Shown here piece by piece: positions 35,870 through 45,632 of a stretch of DNA of 64,000 bases; position 1 is the stretch's first letter; each line of letters opens with the position of its first letter. The notes below the pieces were generated by a model, which was not told the DNA's origin, searched no databases, and saw only the letters and a program-made list of their open reading frames with translations. Source of the stretch: Coprococcus_C sp934318045 (GTDB lineage: Bacteria; Bacillota; Clostridia; Lachnospirales; Lachnospiraceae); contig CAKREY010000001.1 of assembly GCA_934318045.1 (NCBI GenBank), forward strand, positions 124,001-188,000, in the 5' to 3' direction. A program made the translations under genes and the position numbers.

Positions 35870-36616
35870 ATGAGAATCAACAAACAATTATATCGCAATT
35901 ACGTCTATAAAGAGAAAGAGATTCTGCGTGCACAATACGATCCGGAACTTGAATTTTATACAACTATAAAATCCGGCGATGTTAAGAAAGCAAAAGAATT
36001 ATGTCTGGCAAAGATCAGTGAAAAAAAAGGGCTTGGAGAATTATCAGATTCGCCACTGCAAAGCCTGAAGTATCATTTTGCAATCACGATGGCGATGCTT
36101 GCGCGCTATTGCATTGAAGGCGGTCTGGATTTGTCTACTTCATATGCCCTTAGTGATTTCTATATTCAGGAAGCCGATCGTGTCTCTACGATGGATGAAT
36201 TAAATACCCTTCATACAACAGCCTGCCTGGATTATGCCAGACGCATGAAGAATCTGCGCAAGAAAAGGATCACCTCAAAGCCAATTTCAAAATGCCTCGA
36301 TTATATTTACGATCATCTACATACGAGAATTACGCTTTCCAGGCTTGCAGAGCTGACAGGATTAAATTCATCCTATCTTTCCCGCCTTTTCCACAAGGAA
36401 ACCGGTATGACAGTCAGCGACTATATCCAGCAGACAAAGATTGAAACTGCCAAAAATATGCTGCTTCACTCTTCCTATTCCGCGGCTGAAATTGCTTCGA
36501 TCCTTGCATTTTCAGATCAAAGTTACTTCACAGAAGTATTCAAAAAACAGACAGGACTGACACCAAAACGATATCAGTCCCTGTATCTGAATGCCTCCGG
36601 ACTTCCTGACCGGTAA
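35870..36616 (+). CDS. AraC-family transcriptional regulator
   Basis: A 248-residue regulator with a C-terminal AraC double helix-turn-helix (about 150-245). The first helix pair has RITLSRLAELTGLNSSYLSRLFHK, split here as RITLSRLAEL and SSYLSRLFHKETG; the second has SAAEIASILAFSDQSYFTEVFKKQTGLTPKRYQ, seen as SYFTEVFKK and TGLTPKRYQ. The N-terminal part is helical and lacks a cupin sugar pocket, as in the YesN-like group from Firmicutes. It converges on the cellobiose phosphorylase gene with only 3 nt between stops. Control of that gene is possible but cannot be read from position alone. Confidence 0.88.
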   Translation: MRINKQLYRNYVYKEKEILRAQYDPELEFYTTIKSGDVKKAKELCLAKISEKKGLGELSDSPLQSLKYHFAITMAMLARYCIEGGLDLSTSYALSDFYIQEADRVSTMDELNTLHTTACLDYARRMKNLRKKRITSKPISKCLDYIYDHLHTRITLSRLAELTGLNSSYLSRLFHKETGMTVSDYIQQTKIETAKNMLLHSSYSAAEIASILAFSDQSYFTEVFKKQTGLTPKRYQSLYLNASGLPDR

Positions 36617-36619
36617 AAT

Positions 36620-39040
36620 CTATGACATATATAATGTGATTATATTATCCCCGTTTGACATAAGCCACTCGTCTTTCACATAATTATTGAAGATAGTCTG
36701 ACCATTGATTTCCATGCTCTTAAATCCAGACTCTGCATGTCCCGGATTTTTCACCTCAATATGGAGATGTTTCCCACGGAAATCCTTCTCCACTGTAAAT
36801 CCGTCCCATTCTGCCGGGATGGATGGTGCTATCCGCAGTCCATAGAAATCCGGACGCATGCCCAGAATACCTTCGACACTGCCTACCATAACTGTTGATG
36901 CAGTACCCGTCAGCCAGTGCACATGGGAGCGTCCAAAATGAGGACTTGCCTTACCCTCTGTAAATTGACCATAGCAATAAGGTTCAAGTTTTCTCACTTC
37001 CGCTTTATCATTCTGAGCTGCCGGTGAATTCTCCATATAATACTCAAACGCACGGTTTCCATGTCCAAGTAATGCTTCTGCCAGGATCAGCCAGCCCTGT
37101 GACTGGGAGAATATTCCCGCATTTTCCTTTACTCCCTGATTATAGATAACCGCCAGAGCGCCATCAAATGCATGCGCATGGTATGGTGGATCCATAAGTA
37201 CGGCACCAAACGCTGTATTTAACTGCGCATACACATTCTCCATTGCAGCTTCCGCCTGTGCCTTAGAGGCAAATCCACTGATAACCGCCCAACTCTGTGG
37301 ATTCAGCCACATATTTGCCTCCGGATCTGTTCTTTTACCGATTACTTCTCCTTTTTCTGTAAAGCCCCTGATAAATCGGTCTTCATTCCAGCAGAGATTC
37401 TGAATCACATTCCAGAGGTCTTTCTGGCTCTTATCCAGATAAGAAATGTACTCAGAATCATTTTTATACTCAGCGAATTTACGAAGAATCGTCATTGCAT
37501 AATAAAACTGCAATGCAACAAAGGATGACTCACCATCTTTTCCAAGCCGCAGGCAGTCATTCCAGTCTGCATAAAGTCCTGCCGGCATGCCATGTCTGCC
37601 AAGATGTTTCATAGAGAAATCAATCGCACGTTTCAGATGATCATACACCGTACCTTCATCTTTATTTGCGTAAGGAATCACTTCATCCATAAATGCCAGA
37701 TTTCCGGTTTCTGTTACATATTTATAAATTGTTGGAAACAGCCACAATGCATCGTCCGCACGATATGCCGGATGTCCTGTCTCCCTCACATAAGAAGCAT
37801 CGTCCGGTGTATCCTCATGTCCGGCATTGTGTGTGAACTTCACAAGCGGAAGTCCACCACCATTGGCAACCTGTGCCGAAAGCATAAATCGAATCTTATC
37901 TGCTGCCATCTCCGGTGCCAGATGAATAATTCCCTGAATATCCTGCACTGTATCTCGATATCCGTATCCGTTCCGAAGTCCACAATAGATGAATGATGCT
38001 GCTCTTGACCAGATAAATGTCATGAAGCAGTTATAGGCATGCCAGGTATTAATCATCGAATCAAATTCCTTGCTTGGTGTCTGTACCTGGAAATGGGAGA
38101 ATTTCTCACCCCAGTAAGTCTTTAACTCAGCCAGTTCCTTCTCACAGACATCCGCTGGATCCGTATAGCTGTTCATGATAGCTTCTGCCTCATCATTTTC
38201 CTTTAATCCAAGGATAAACGCAATATTCTTTGTCTCACCCGGCATAAGCTCAACAACTGTGGAAAGCGCACCACAAGAATTTTCATTATAGCTTAAAGCA
38301 TTTCCAAGATCTCCGTTTACCACGCCATCCGGATTGCCATAGCCATTACATCTTCCAATAAATACTTCCTTATCTCCACAATAGGAAGAAACATCTGCTC
38401 CGGCAAGTCCGAAGATCCGGTCTGTCGGACGCTTATCATCTACTGTCTCACCAGCTCCGAGTACATCCAGATTCCCATGCACCGTCTGGCGAATCCGGTT
38501 TTCTACAAAGCTTGTTCTGGAAATAAATAATGAATACTGCAGATTCACCTGATCCTGCTCATAATTGCTGTTGTTTGTAAATTCTGCATATCCGGTCAGG
38601 GTGAGATTTCTCTTTTCAGAACCATTGTTTGTTACTTTCAGATTCCATACTTCATATGTCTTATTCAATGGCACATAATACAATGCCTCTGTGTGAATAT
38701 CACTGTAATCTGCCATAATCTTCGTATACGAAATGCCATGATGGCACTCACTCTTATACGTATCCAGGCTCTTTCCTACCGGCTGCCAGGATGCAGACCA
38801 GTAATCTTTGCTGTCATTGTCACGAATGTAAATGTAACGTCCCGGCTGATCGAAATTATTGAATACATAGCGCAGGATTCTGCCATTCGCACCAGACTTT
38901 GCAAAACTGTAACCACCTGCATTGTTTGAAATCAAAGCACCATATTCCGGGGAGCCTAAGTAGTTCGCCCAAGGTGCCGGTGTCTTGGGATTTGTAATTA
39001 CATACTCCCGATTCTCATTGTCAAAATAACCAAACTGCAT
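36620..39040 (-). CDS. Cellobiose phosphorylase (GH94)
   Basis: An 806-residue glycoside phosphorylase that splits cellobiose with phosphate into glucose and glucose 1-phosphate, saving ATP when growing on plant fibre. The start MQFGYFDNENREYVITNP and PWANYLGSPEYG match clostridial cellobiose phosphorylases, as does the length. The catalytic acid is the Asp in GLYADWNDCLRLG; the GYRDTVQDIQG region and the C-terminal CYGQFTEGKASPHFGRS are also typical. No signal peptide, so it acts in the cytoplasm. The ATG at 39040 has AAGGAG about 7 nt upstream; upstream in-frame codons are not used. Other beta-glucan phosphorylases of GH94 are possible but less likely. Confidence 0.9.
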   Translation of the reverse strand: MQFGYFDNENREYVITNPKTPAPWANYLGSPEYGALISNNAGGYSFAKSGANGRILRYVFNNFDQPGRYIYIRDNDSKDYWSASWQPVGKSLDTYKSECHHGISYTKIMADYSDIHTEALYYVPLNKTYEVWNLKVTNNGSEKRNLTLTGYAEFTNNSNYEQDQVNLQYSLFISRTSFVENRIRQTVHGNLDVLGAGETVDDKRPTDRIFGLAGADVSSYCGDKEVFIGRCNGYGNPDGVVNGDLGNALSYNENSCGALSTVVELMPGETKNIAFILGLKENDEAEAIMNSYTDPADVCEKELAELKTYWGEKFSHFQVQTPSKEFDSMINTWHAYNCFMTFIWSRAASFIYCGLRNGYGYRDTVQDIQGIIHLAPEMAADKIRFMLSAQVANGGGLPLVKFTHNAGHEDTPDDASYVRETGHPAYRADDALWLFPTIYKYVTETGNLAFMDEVIPYANKDEGTVYDHLKRAIDFSMKHLGRHGMPAGLYADWNDCLRLGKDGESSFVALQFYYAMTILRKFAEYKNDSEYISYLDKSQKDLWNVIQNLCWNEDRFIRGFTEKGEVIGKRTDPEANMWLNPQSWAVISGFASKAQAEAAMENVYAQLNTAFGAVLMDPPYHAHAFDGALAVIYNQGVKENAGIFSQSQGWLILAEALLGHGNRAFEYYMENSPAAQNDKAEVRKLEPYCYGQFTEGKASPHFGRSHVHWLTGTASTVMVGSVEGILGMRPDFYGLRIAPSIPAEWDGFTVEKDFRGKHLHIEVKNPGHAESGFKSMEINGQTIFNNYVKDEWLMSNGDNIITLYMS

Positions 39041-39243
39041 ACCGAATCTCCTTTTCTTTTTCGTTTTCCATGATATAGTCAATGACCATATACTTTTACT
39101 TTGGTACCGTATCAAATAACCTGTAAATATATTATATCAGATTCTTGCATGCATTTGTATTGTTATTTTGATATTATTATGGTAATTCTTACGTGTGTAG
39201 AAATACATATATCTTTTAAAAATTTTGTAAGAAACCAGCAAAA

Positions 39244-39282
39244 GAAATGCCCCGCATGTTCTTTCAACATGCAGGGCATTTC
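39244..39282 (-). terminator. Terminator after the 39-residue gene
   Basis: A 17-bp stem with a single mismatch (39244-39260 with 39266-39282) and a 5-base loop, followed on the minus strand by TTTCTTTTG-like sequence. Confidence 0.75.
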
Positions 39283-39292
39283 TTATATCTCA

Positions 39293-39412
39293 CTAATGTT
39301 TCTTCTTTGAAGAAGCTGCCATCTCAAGCTGATCTGCGTTATGATTTGCTGTTGCACAAACCTTCGGCATAACTTTCTTTTTCTTCAATGGATGTTTTGG
39401 ATTCTTGTCCAT
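39293..39412 (-). CDS. Small basic protein of 39 residues
   Basis: A short gene with good signals: AAGGAAG 8-9 nt before ATG 39412, TAG at 39293 and a terminator hairpin right after. The product is lysine-rich at both ends (MDKNPKHPLKKKKVMPKVC and KKKH at the C terminus) and has one Cys. There is no membrane helix. I do not recognise the family. It lies between hsp20 and the cellobiose phosphorylase gene and could be read through from hsp20, 95 nt upstream. Confidence 0.65.
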   Translation of the reverse strand: MDKNPKHPLKKKKVMPKVCATANHNADQLEMAASSKKKH

Positions 39413-39507
39413 ATCTCACACTTCCTTCCCTTACTTTACGTTAAGTTTCAAAGTCGATTGTGTATATGGTGTAGATTTTATATGCACCGCAGCTACATTC
39501 TCATAGA

Positions 39508-39966
39508 TTATTCAATGGCAATGTAGTTATTCTGCGCAATGGCTTTTGCTTCCTTCTTCGGAATTGACAACTGCAGGATACCATTCTCAAACTTTGCATG
39601 GATATCTTCCTGCTTAATCTCATCGCCAACATAGAAGCTTCGCATCATGCTGCCTGCATAACGTTCACGGCGGATATACTTACCGGTCTTCTTATCCTTC
39701 TCGTCCTTATCCAGACCCTTCGCAGCGGATATCGTAATGTATCCATCATGCAGCTGTGCATTGACTTCGTCCTTCTTGAATCCAGGTAAGTCAATATCAA
39801 CTTCATAGGAATCCTCTGTCTCACGGACATCTGTCTTCATCATGTTCTTCGCATGCTTACCATACAGCGGATTCTTCGCTGGCCGGAGTTCCTTGTCAAA
39901 CTCCTTCTCAAAATCGTCCATCCAATCGTCAAACAAATTTTCTCCAAAAATACTAGGTGTAAACAT
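39508..39966 (-). CDS. Small heat-shock protein (Hsp20/alpha-crystallin)
   Basis: A 152-residue ATP-independent chaperone that holds unfolding proteins. The alpha-crystallin domain spans about 40-140: DVRETEDSYEVDIDLPGFKKDEV at its start (seen as DIDLPGFKKDEV) and the closing KFENGILQLSIPKKE; the C-terminal (I/V)xI-like anchor is not obvious. GGAG 9 nt upstream sets the start. It is expressed from a strong promoter overlapped by a CIRCE operator, so HrcA repression with heat induction is expected. Confidence 0.95.
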   Translation of the reverse strand: MFTPSIFGENLFDDWMDDFEKEFDKELRPAKNPLYGKHAKNMMKTDVRETEDSYEVDIDLPGFKKDEVNAQLHDGYITISAAKGLDKDEKDKKTGKYIRRERYAGSMMRSFYVGDEIKQEDIHAKFENGILQLSIPKKEAKAIAQNNYIAIE

Positions 39967-40129
39967 AAGTCATATCTCCTTTCATACTTAAACAACCAAT
40001 GCCTACGGTATTCTTTAAGCACTATCAGAGAAATCTGAGGTGTCGTTTGAATATCACAACTTTGCAATCTCTAAGGGATTTTCTCTATTTCTTCTTTCCT
40101 TTTCTTTTCCCTTTCTTGATTGTGACTAT

Positions 40130-40172
40130 ACTATACACCCGGTTATTAGCACTGTCAAGAGGTGAGTGCTAA
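40130..40172 (-). promoter_or_regulatory. hsp20 promoter overlapped by a CIRCE operator
   Basis: Minus-strand -35 TTGACA (40153-40158) and -10 TATAGT (40130-40135), 17 bp apart. The CIRCE inverted repeat covers 40146-40172: TTAGCACTG, 9 bases, GAGTGCTAA, with one mismatch from the consensus. The -35 lies inside the operator, so HrcA binding would directly block the polymerase. Confidence 0.88.
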
Positions 40173-40219
40173 TTTTATTGTGAACCTTTTGTGAAGTGTG
40201 TACCCAATATTTTTTACCA

Positions 40220-43200
40220 TTATTGCCGGATCTGTTCGAGTATAAATGGATCCTTGATCTTCTTATCTTCGGCAAAGAATAATATCTTTGTCAGCACTTC
40301 CGATGTCTTCGGATCATCGTCCACAAATGGCAGGAAGATCCGTCCGCGCCGCTGCGAATGCACCGGAAGTACATTGATCATAGGACCTGCTTCCTGATGG
40401 ACTACGCCACTGCCAAGATGCACGGTATAGTTCGCACGTGCGCCGTGAATCACCGCATGATTCTTTGTAAATGTAACATTTGTAAGCTTGAAGAGCGGCA
40501 TCGTGAACTCCGCGATTGCCTTCCGCATCTCCACGGTCGAATGCGATGTCTCCGGATCTACGCCTCCTGCATGTGCCACGCTCACTGCCAGATCCACGTC
40601 GCGCATAACTTCCGAAAATATGATATCCGGAATCTCACGAATCTTTAGATCCTTTCCTGTCTTTCGATCAGTGAACACAACCCATTCCAGTGTTGGGGAT
40701 TCGATATCTGCCGGCGAAAACCAATCCGCCAGTGCATAGATTCTCGCTACGATATTTTCCTTGTAATATACCTTCTGCAAGCCTTCCTCGATGTCGGCAA
40801 CCCAGTGTCTTGTTCTCAGGCACGCAACCGTTTTCCGCGGCTGAATCTGATTGCCCGCATAACGCAAGGAACGCTCCATATTAAGCTCTTCTTCCGTCTT
40901 TACATACAGCTCGCGGAACACCTGCTTAAACGGCTGGATGATCTGGTTGTCAAACACATATTGCTGAATCGTATGCCACATGCCCTGCTTATACATCTGA
41001 AATGGATGCGCCACCGTCAGTAATGTATCGTCGGAAAGCTCGATATGGTGTGAACCTATAACATCCATGCCTTTCTCTGTGACAAATCCAAATGCAGCCT
41101 GTTCCTCCTGCGTATGATCTGACACACCGCCACCATCCATCACACGGAACACAAGTGCCGCCACCAGATCGTGAATCACAGGATTTTCCAGCATACCCTG
41201 AATCTCCGCATACTTGTATGTCTCCTGACTCTCCATCGCATCTTCCAACATCGCCCTCGTGCGGCGTGCCTGCTCTGCCATCTGCTTCTTCGCCTCGGTA
41301 ATCGCCACAATATATTCATCCTTCTTAAGCTTCGCCGGAACAGACTTCAGCTGCTTGCCATTTTTCTCCACAAGCAGGGCACATTTGCCGCCATCTTCCA
41401 TCTCAAGCCATACAGATACTTCTCCGACTTCATGCGGCTTGAAATAGTCCGCCATGCCCTGTGCCACCAGACTCTCCATCCGTAGGATCAGTCTCGTCAC
41501 ATCCTGATAGCCTGCATTGATTGCCATATTCTGTAATGCAATCTGCACGGCAGCCGCCTCGCTGGCTCTCCGCTGGGCACCAAACTGTTTGCTCTCCTTC
41601 TTGAACTTCTGCAGGAACATATATCGTTCTTTGATCTGCGTCTCATCGGCAATCGGCAGGATTCCGACTGCCATCAACAGGTCTTTATTCCGCTTTGCCT
41701 CGATCTCACCCATCAGCTCTGTCTCATTATATTTGCCGAGTGCCGCATCCGCGTATTTTCTCGCTCTTGCATGCTTGGCACCATCGGAGATATACTTCGC
41801 CGCCTTATATATGAGCGTAAAATGCTTCTCTCCAAGCTTCTCGTACACTTCCGTAAACCACGCCCGGTCAAATGCACCATCATTTAATTCCTCGACCGAA
41901 AGCGGCGTATAGCGCGCGATCATCGCCGTCCGCTTGTTGTCAAACGACTCATTCATATGCGCCATAAAATAATAACATCCGGATGTAAATCCATCCCAGC
42001 CAAGATAATCACCCTCAATATCAATCCACTCCGGCGAATACATTGCCGCCTCAACTAAACGTGCCTCGCTGATATCCGTTCCTTTCAGATGTGCGCCAAG
42101 CGTCTGCGCACTGTCATTGACATCCGGCAGACACGCCTGCAACAGATGCGACAGGCTGTTCTTCTTGCTCACACTTCGCCTGACACTGGAGCTGTAACTG
42201 CTGTTAAAATACGTCGACCGTTCCAGCGTCTCCTTGCCGAGTGCCGACAGAATCCGCACAAAATACGCCGCGCCATAGATTCTCGTCAGCCCATATACAT
42301 ACTGGGAAAATGTGGTCTCGGTATCGCCACGTGTAAGCTCTGCCTCCATGACAAGCCCAGCCATCGCCTGATACAGTTCTTTCGCAGTATCCACGCTCAC
42401 CTGATCCGTCTCGGACAGCTCCTTCGCTGGATTGTGCAGCAGCATTTTCCGCACATGCTCCAGCCGATTGCCCGCTGTCCAGCTCCACTCGCAGCCTCTT
42501 GTCTGCACCTGTCTGTCCCGCTCGGTCATATACCGCACAATGTCAGACAGACACTTCAGGCTTACATCCATCCGATTGCCCTCAAATGCCATCTTATACA
42601 GGTAGTCCCGGCTGATCAGCCCCTTCGTATATGCTGCAATGTACGTCGAAAGCTCCGGCACGTGCATGATCTTACCGACATTTACCCAGTAATAGCCATT
42701 TCCATCGTTCGCAACCTCATCCGGAATCTTGAAATTAAAGCATTTCGCAAGTGCATAATTGTATGGGAAGAGATGCAGAAACTCCGTATCATTTTCTGCC
42801 GCCTGTGCCGAATCCGCCTCCACATCATTTGCACTTCCATATTCCGCATAGCCCGGCGCAATATACGCTGTGATAACCATGATCTGCTCCTGTGTAAGCA
42901 CGCTTCTATAGCAAATGATTTCCTTCTTAGAAGCCGGATTTACTATCTTCTTCTCCTGCACAAGCGCATCCTTGCGCGAGAGCAGATAATCCGCAGCCAC
43001 AACCGCTAGCTTCCTTCTGTCACTTTCCGGCACATGTTCGTTATAAAGTTCTCGTAGGATTGTCTGCATCTGCGACATGTAACCGTAGGTCGGCAGTTCC
43101 TCGTTATACCGGCTTCCATACAGATCATCCACAAAGCTCTTGCAATATTGCTTGAAATACGCTTTATCGGAATTATAGCCATTCACATAAATATAGATCT

Positions 43201-45586
43201 GCAGGCACGCTTCCGGCATCTGTATCTCTTTCCTGTAGAAATCCTCCCAGAGCTCCGGAAATGGTATGTCCCCACTCCAATATCCGAACCGTTCGCCAAG
43301 CATACGTACTTCGCCGTTTTCACTCTCATATTCATCGTTCTTATGTGCATCAAACAGTGCGTCCAGTTCCCGAAGCACATGATGGATGTCGACCGTATCC
43401 GGTTCTGCCTTCTTCCCGGAAGTAAATTTCGCCTTGAGCTTCGCCAATACACCAGCACTCTTCCCGGCATTTCCTGTCGCAATCCCGCTCTCCGGGAAAT
43501 AACGCCGGTATACATCCTTACATACTTCCAAATACACAGAATCAAAGACCGGATCATACGCCGCATTTACATCATAAAGCCCGTATCCTGCTTCCGCATC
43601 CGCCTGTTCCGCATGTGTATTCCGGATCTCCCGGATCAGGATCTGCTCCTTCGTCGATATATTCGCTATTGTCTGCGCCATATAGTCAATCTGTACCACA
43701 CATTTTGCAAATGTCTGCTGTCTGTTCTCATCCTTCTTCAACTGGAGCAGCAGATCCAAACCTGCCGTGCGCTTCTCTTCCTTCGCATCCGTAAGCAGTC
43801 TGCCGATCAGACCATCCAGCTTCTCCTCATCCATCTGATAGAGTATAGAAAGCACCGTCTCTCGGATGTCGGATTTCTTATATTTGAGCATGTTCTCAAG
43901 CTGCGTATAGTTCTCCGGTGCCAGCTTCATCTTCTTCACAAGCTTCGCTGCTTCCTGTCTCGTGTATGTCTCCTTGTCTGCTACCGCATCCACGAGAATC
44001 TCACGCTGGCGGGCATTTGAAGGCTCCCGGATCAAAAATAGCATCAGCCAATCCCTGCCGTACCGCGATACATCGATATCGCCCAGCATCTCCGCAATCT
44101 CTGTAATCTTATTCTCATCCCGAAGTGCGCTGGCACATACAGCAAGCCGGAAAATCAGGTCGGATCTGTCCAGATATGCCACATTCCAAGGGAATACGCA
44201 CGGGTTGATTTCCAGCCGCTTGCCAGATATCTGACGTAGAATCCCCATTAAGCAATCATAGACCGCCAGGCACTCTTCCCGGTTGTCAAAATATTTCCCA
44301 ACATCCGCATAATTCATCTTCTGCAGCGTTCCGTTATAGCGTCTGCCCTTCTCATAGACAAGATTAAGTATATACGACTGGAGATCCGGCATGAGACATG
44401 GCATGATCACCGCCATTGTGTCAAGCTCATCCGAAAACTGCTTCACGAATTCCTTTGCAATGCCATGTACATACACCCTGCCTAAGTGCATCGCCTCCAT
44501 ATACATGCCGAACACCATGCGCTGGTGTCGCGTCCCGGATAACGCAATCTCTCCCATGCGCGCACACGCATCGTCCACATCGTAAAATCCATAGCACCAG
44601 AGTGCCAGATAGATTTCCATCGCATCTTCGCTTCTAAGTGCCTGTGCTCTGGCATTCTCATCCTGCAAATAGATATCGATGATATATAGCTGCTTCTCCT
44701 GAATCCGGTCGATCTTACTCTCCTCATTTGCAATCAATCCGGTCCATGTGGCAACCGCCCTAAGCACGGACGCATACCGGAGCATATCATTGTCCTTCAC
44801 GACACGGAATAACGTCTGAAATGCTTCCGCGGTTCCATAATCCATATTCTCGCAGATTGCCTGACGCAATCCTTCCTGCAGACGCGCAGCCAAAAGCAGC
44901 TTGCCCAGTGCCTCGTGCAGCCGGGTATTTCCGCTCATGCAGATGCCACGGATGATCTCCACGGACAGCTTCGTCTGCGCACTCTCGCCAAATAAGATAT
45001 CCATGATGATTGCTTCTAACTTCTCATTTCCGCGGTCTAACTCCGCCTGAATCCAGTATTCCGATACAGCCTGACGTCCATTTGTGCTCTGATCCCGATA
45101 ATAGCACAGCACATCCTGCGGCAGCTGCTCCGTGTAGACTGACACGAGATCGGTTCCGTAAATTCCCATGTCATGATACGTGTTCATGATGTGGAAATAA
45201 CGCCCCATAAATGCCCGGTAGTGCTTGATTCGCACCGTTCTTCTGTAATAAGACTCGCTCGCCTGCCATTTCGTAATGCTATCGATCGTGCAACAGAAAT
45301 CCTCGACCAGATGCTCCGGTATCCATCCCGGCATCTGCTTTAATTCCTTCCGGAAGAATTCCGATGGCTGGCTGCCCGGTTTCGCCAAATGCTTATCCAG
45401 CCGCTTTCCGACTTCCGTCAGCTGCGTCACGCCGTTATATTTGCTGCATTCTGCAAGCAGCGCCTGAATCTCCGCGCTGTAAGACGCTTTCAAAGCCTTG
45501 TCTGCCTCATTGCGCGCAAGCTTAAAATCATTCGCAATCTTCGCCTGCACTTCTAACTCCTGCTTCGTCTTCTTGTCTTCTGCCAT
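40220..45586 (-). CDS. DUF4132-family giant protein
   Basis: A 1788-residue cytoplasmic protein, mostly helical with HEAT-like repeat character in the first 900 residues. The C-terminal 300 residues carry a DUF4132-type domain: WFSPADIESPTLEWVVF, FSEVMRDVDLAVSVAHAGG and the end RRGRIFLPFVDDDPKTSEVL. Proteins of this group include the poorly understood MolR-like proteins; no enzymatic motif is visible. AAAGGGG about 6 nt upstream sets the ATG. It seems to stand alone, 46 nt after the nucleotidyltransferase pair and perhaps read through from it. GC is high, unlike the defence genes further on. The role is unknown. Confidence 0.8.
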   Translation of the reverse strand: MAEDKKTKQELEVQAKIANDFKLARNEADKALKASYSAEIQALLAECSKYNGVTQLTEVGKRLDKHLAKPGSQPSEFFRKELKQMPGWIPEHLVEDFCCTIDSITKWQASESYYRRTVRIKHYRAFMGRYFHIMNTYHDMGIYGTDLVSVYTEQLPQDVLCYYRDQSTNGRQAVSEYWIQAELDRGNEKLEAIIMDILFGESAQTKLSVEIIRGICMSGNTRLHEALGKLLLAARLQEGLRQAICENMDYGTAEAFQTLFRVVKDNDMLRYASVLRAVATWTGLIANEESKIDRIQEKQLYIIDIYLQDENARAQALRSEDAMEIYLALWCYGFYDVDDACARMGEIALSGTRHQRMVFGMYMEAMHLGRVYVHGIAKEFVKQFSDELDTMAVIMPCLMPDLQSYILNLVYEKGRRYNGTLQKMNYADVGKYFDNREECLAVYDCLMGILRQISGKRLEINPCVFPWNVAYLDRSDLIFRLAVCASALRDENKITEIAEMLGDIDVSRYGRDWLMLFLIREPSNARQREILVDAVADKETYTRQEAAKLVKKMKLAPENYTQLENMLKYKKSDIRETVLSILYQMDEEKLDGLIGRLLTDAKEEKRTAGLDLLLQLKKDENRQQTFAKCVVQIDYMAQTIANISTKEQILIREIRNTHAEQADAEAGYGLYDVNAAYDPVFDSVYLEVCKDVYRRYFPESGIATGNAGKSAGVLAKLKAKFTSGKKAEPDTVDIHHVLRELDALFDAHKNDEYESENGEVRMLGERFGYWSGDIPFPELWEDFYRKEIQMPEACLQIYIYVNGYNSDKAYFKQYCKSFVDDLYGSRYNEELPTYGYMSQMQTILRELYNEHVPESDRRKLAVVAADYLLSRKDALVQEKKIVNPASKKEIICYRSVLTQEQIMVITAYIAPGYAEYGSANDVEADSAQAAENDTEFLHLFPYNYALAKCFNFKIPDEVANDGNGYYWVNVGKIMHVPELSTYIAAYTKGLISRDYLYKMAFEGNRMDVSLKCLSDIVRYMTERDRQVQTRGCEWSWTAGNRLEHVRKMLLHNPAKELSETDQVSVDTAKELYQAMAGLVMEAELTRGDTETTFSQYVYGLTRIYGAAYFVRILSALGKETLERSTYFNSSYSSSVRRSVSKKNSLSHLLQACLPDVNDSAQTLGAHLKGTDISEARLVEAAMYSPEWIDIEGDYLGWDGFTSGCYYFMAHMNESFDNKRTAMIARYTPLSVEELNDGAFDRAWFTEVYEKLGEKHFTLIYKAAKYISDGAKHARARKYADAALGKYNETELMGEIEAKRNKDLLMAVGILPIADETQIKERYMFLQKFKKESKQFGAQRRASEAAAVQIALQNMAINAGYQDVTRLILRMESLVAQGMADYFKPHEVGEVSVWLEMEDGGKCALLVEKNGKQLKSVPAKLKKDEYIVAITEAKKQMAEQARRTRAMLEDAMESQETYKYAEIQGMLENPVIHDLVAALVFRVMDGGGVSDHTQEEQAAFGFVTEKGMDVIGSHHIELSDDTLLTVAHPFQMYKQGMWHTIQQYVFDNQIIQPFKQVFRELYVKTEEELNMERSLRYAGNQIQPRKTVACLRTRHWVADIEEGLQKVYYKENIVARIYALADWFSPADIESPTLEWVVFTDRKTGKDLKIREIPDIIFSEVMRDVDLAVSVAHAGGVDPETSHSTVEMRKAIAEFTMPLFKLTNVTFTKNHAVIHGARANYTVHLGSGVVHQEAGPMINVLPVHSQRRGRIFLPFVDDDPKTSEVLTKILFFAEDKKIKDPFILEQIRQ

Positions 45587-45632
45587 ATGTAACCCCTTTC
45601 AACATATACAGGTATGCTACCCCATATAAACC

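Noticed and set aside
42089..44020. Long open frames on the plus strand opposite the DUF4132 gene (about 306 and 290 codons)
   Set aside because: They are antisense shadows of a well-supported gene. Their products are rich in Arg, His and Cys with no domain, and they lack ribosome sites.
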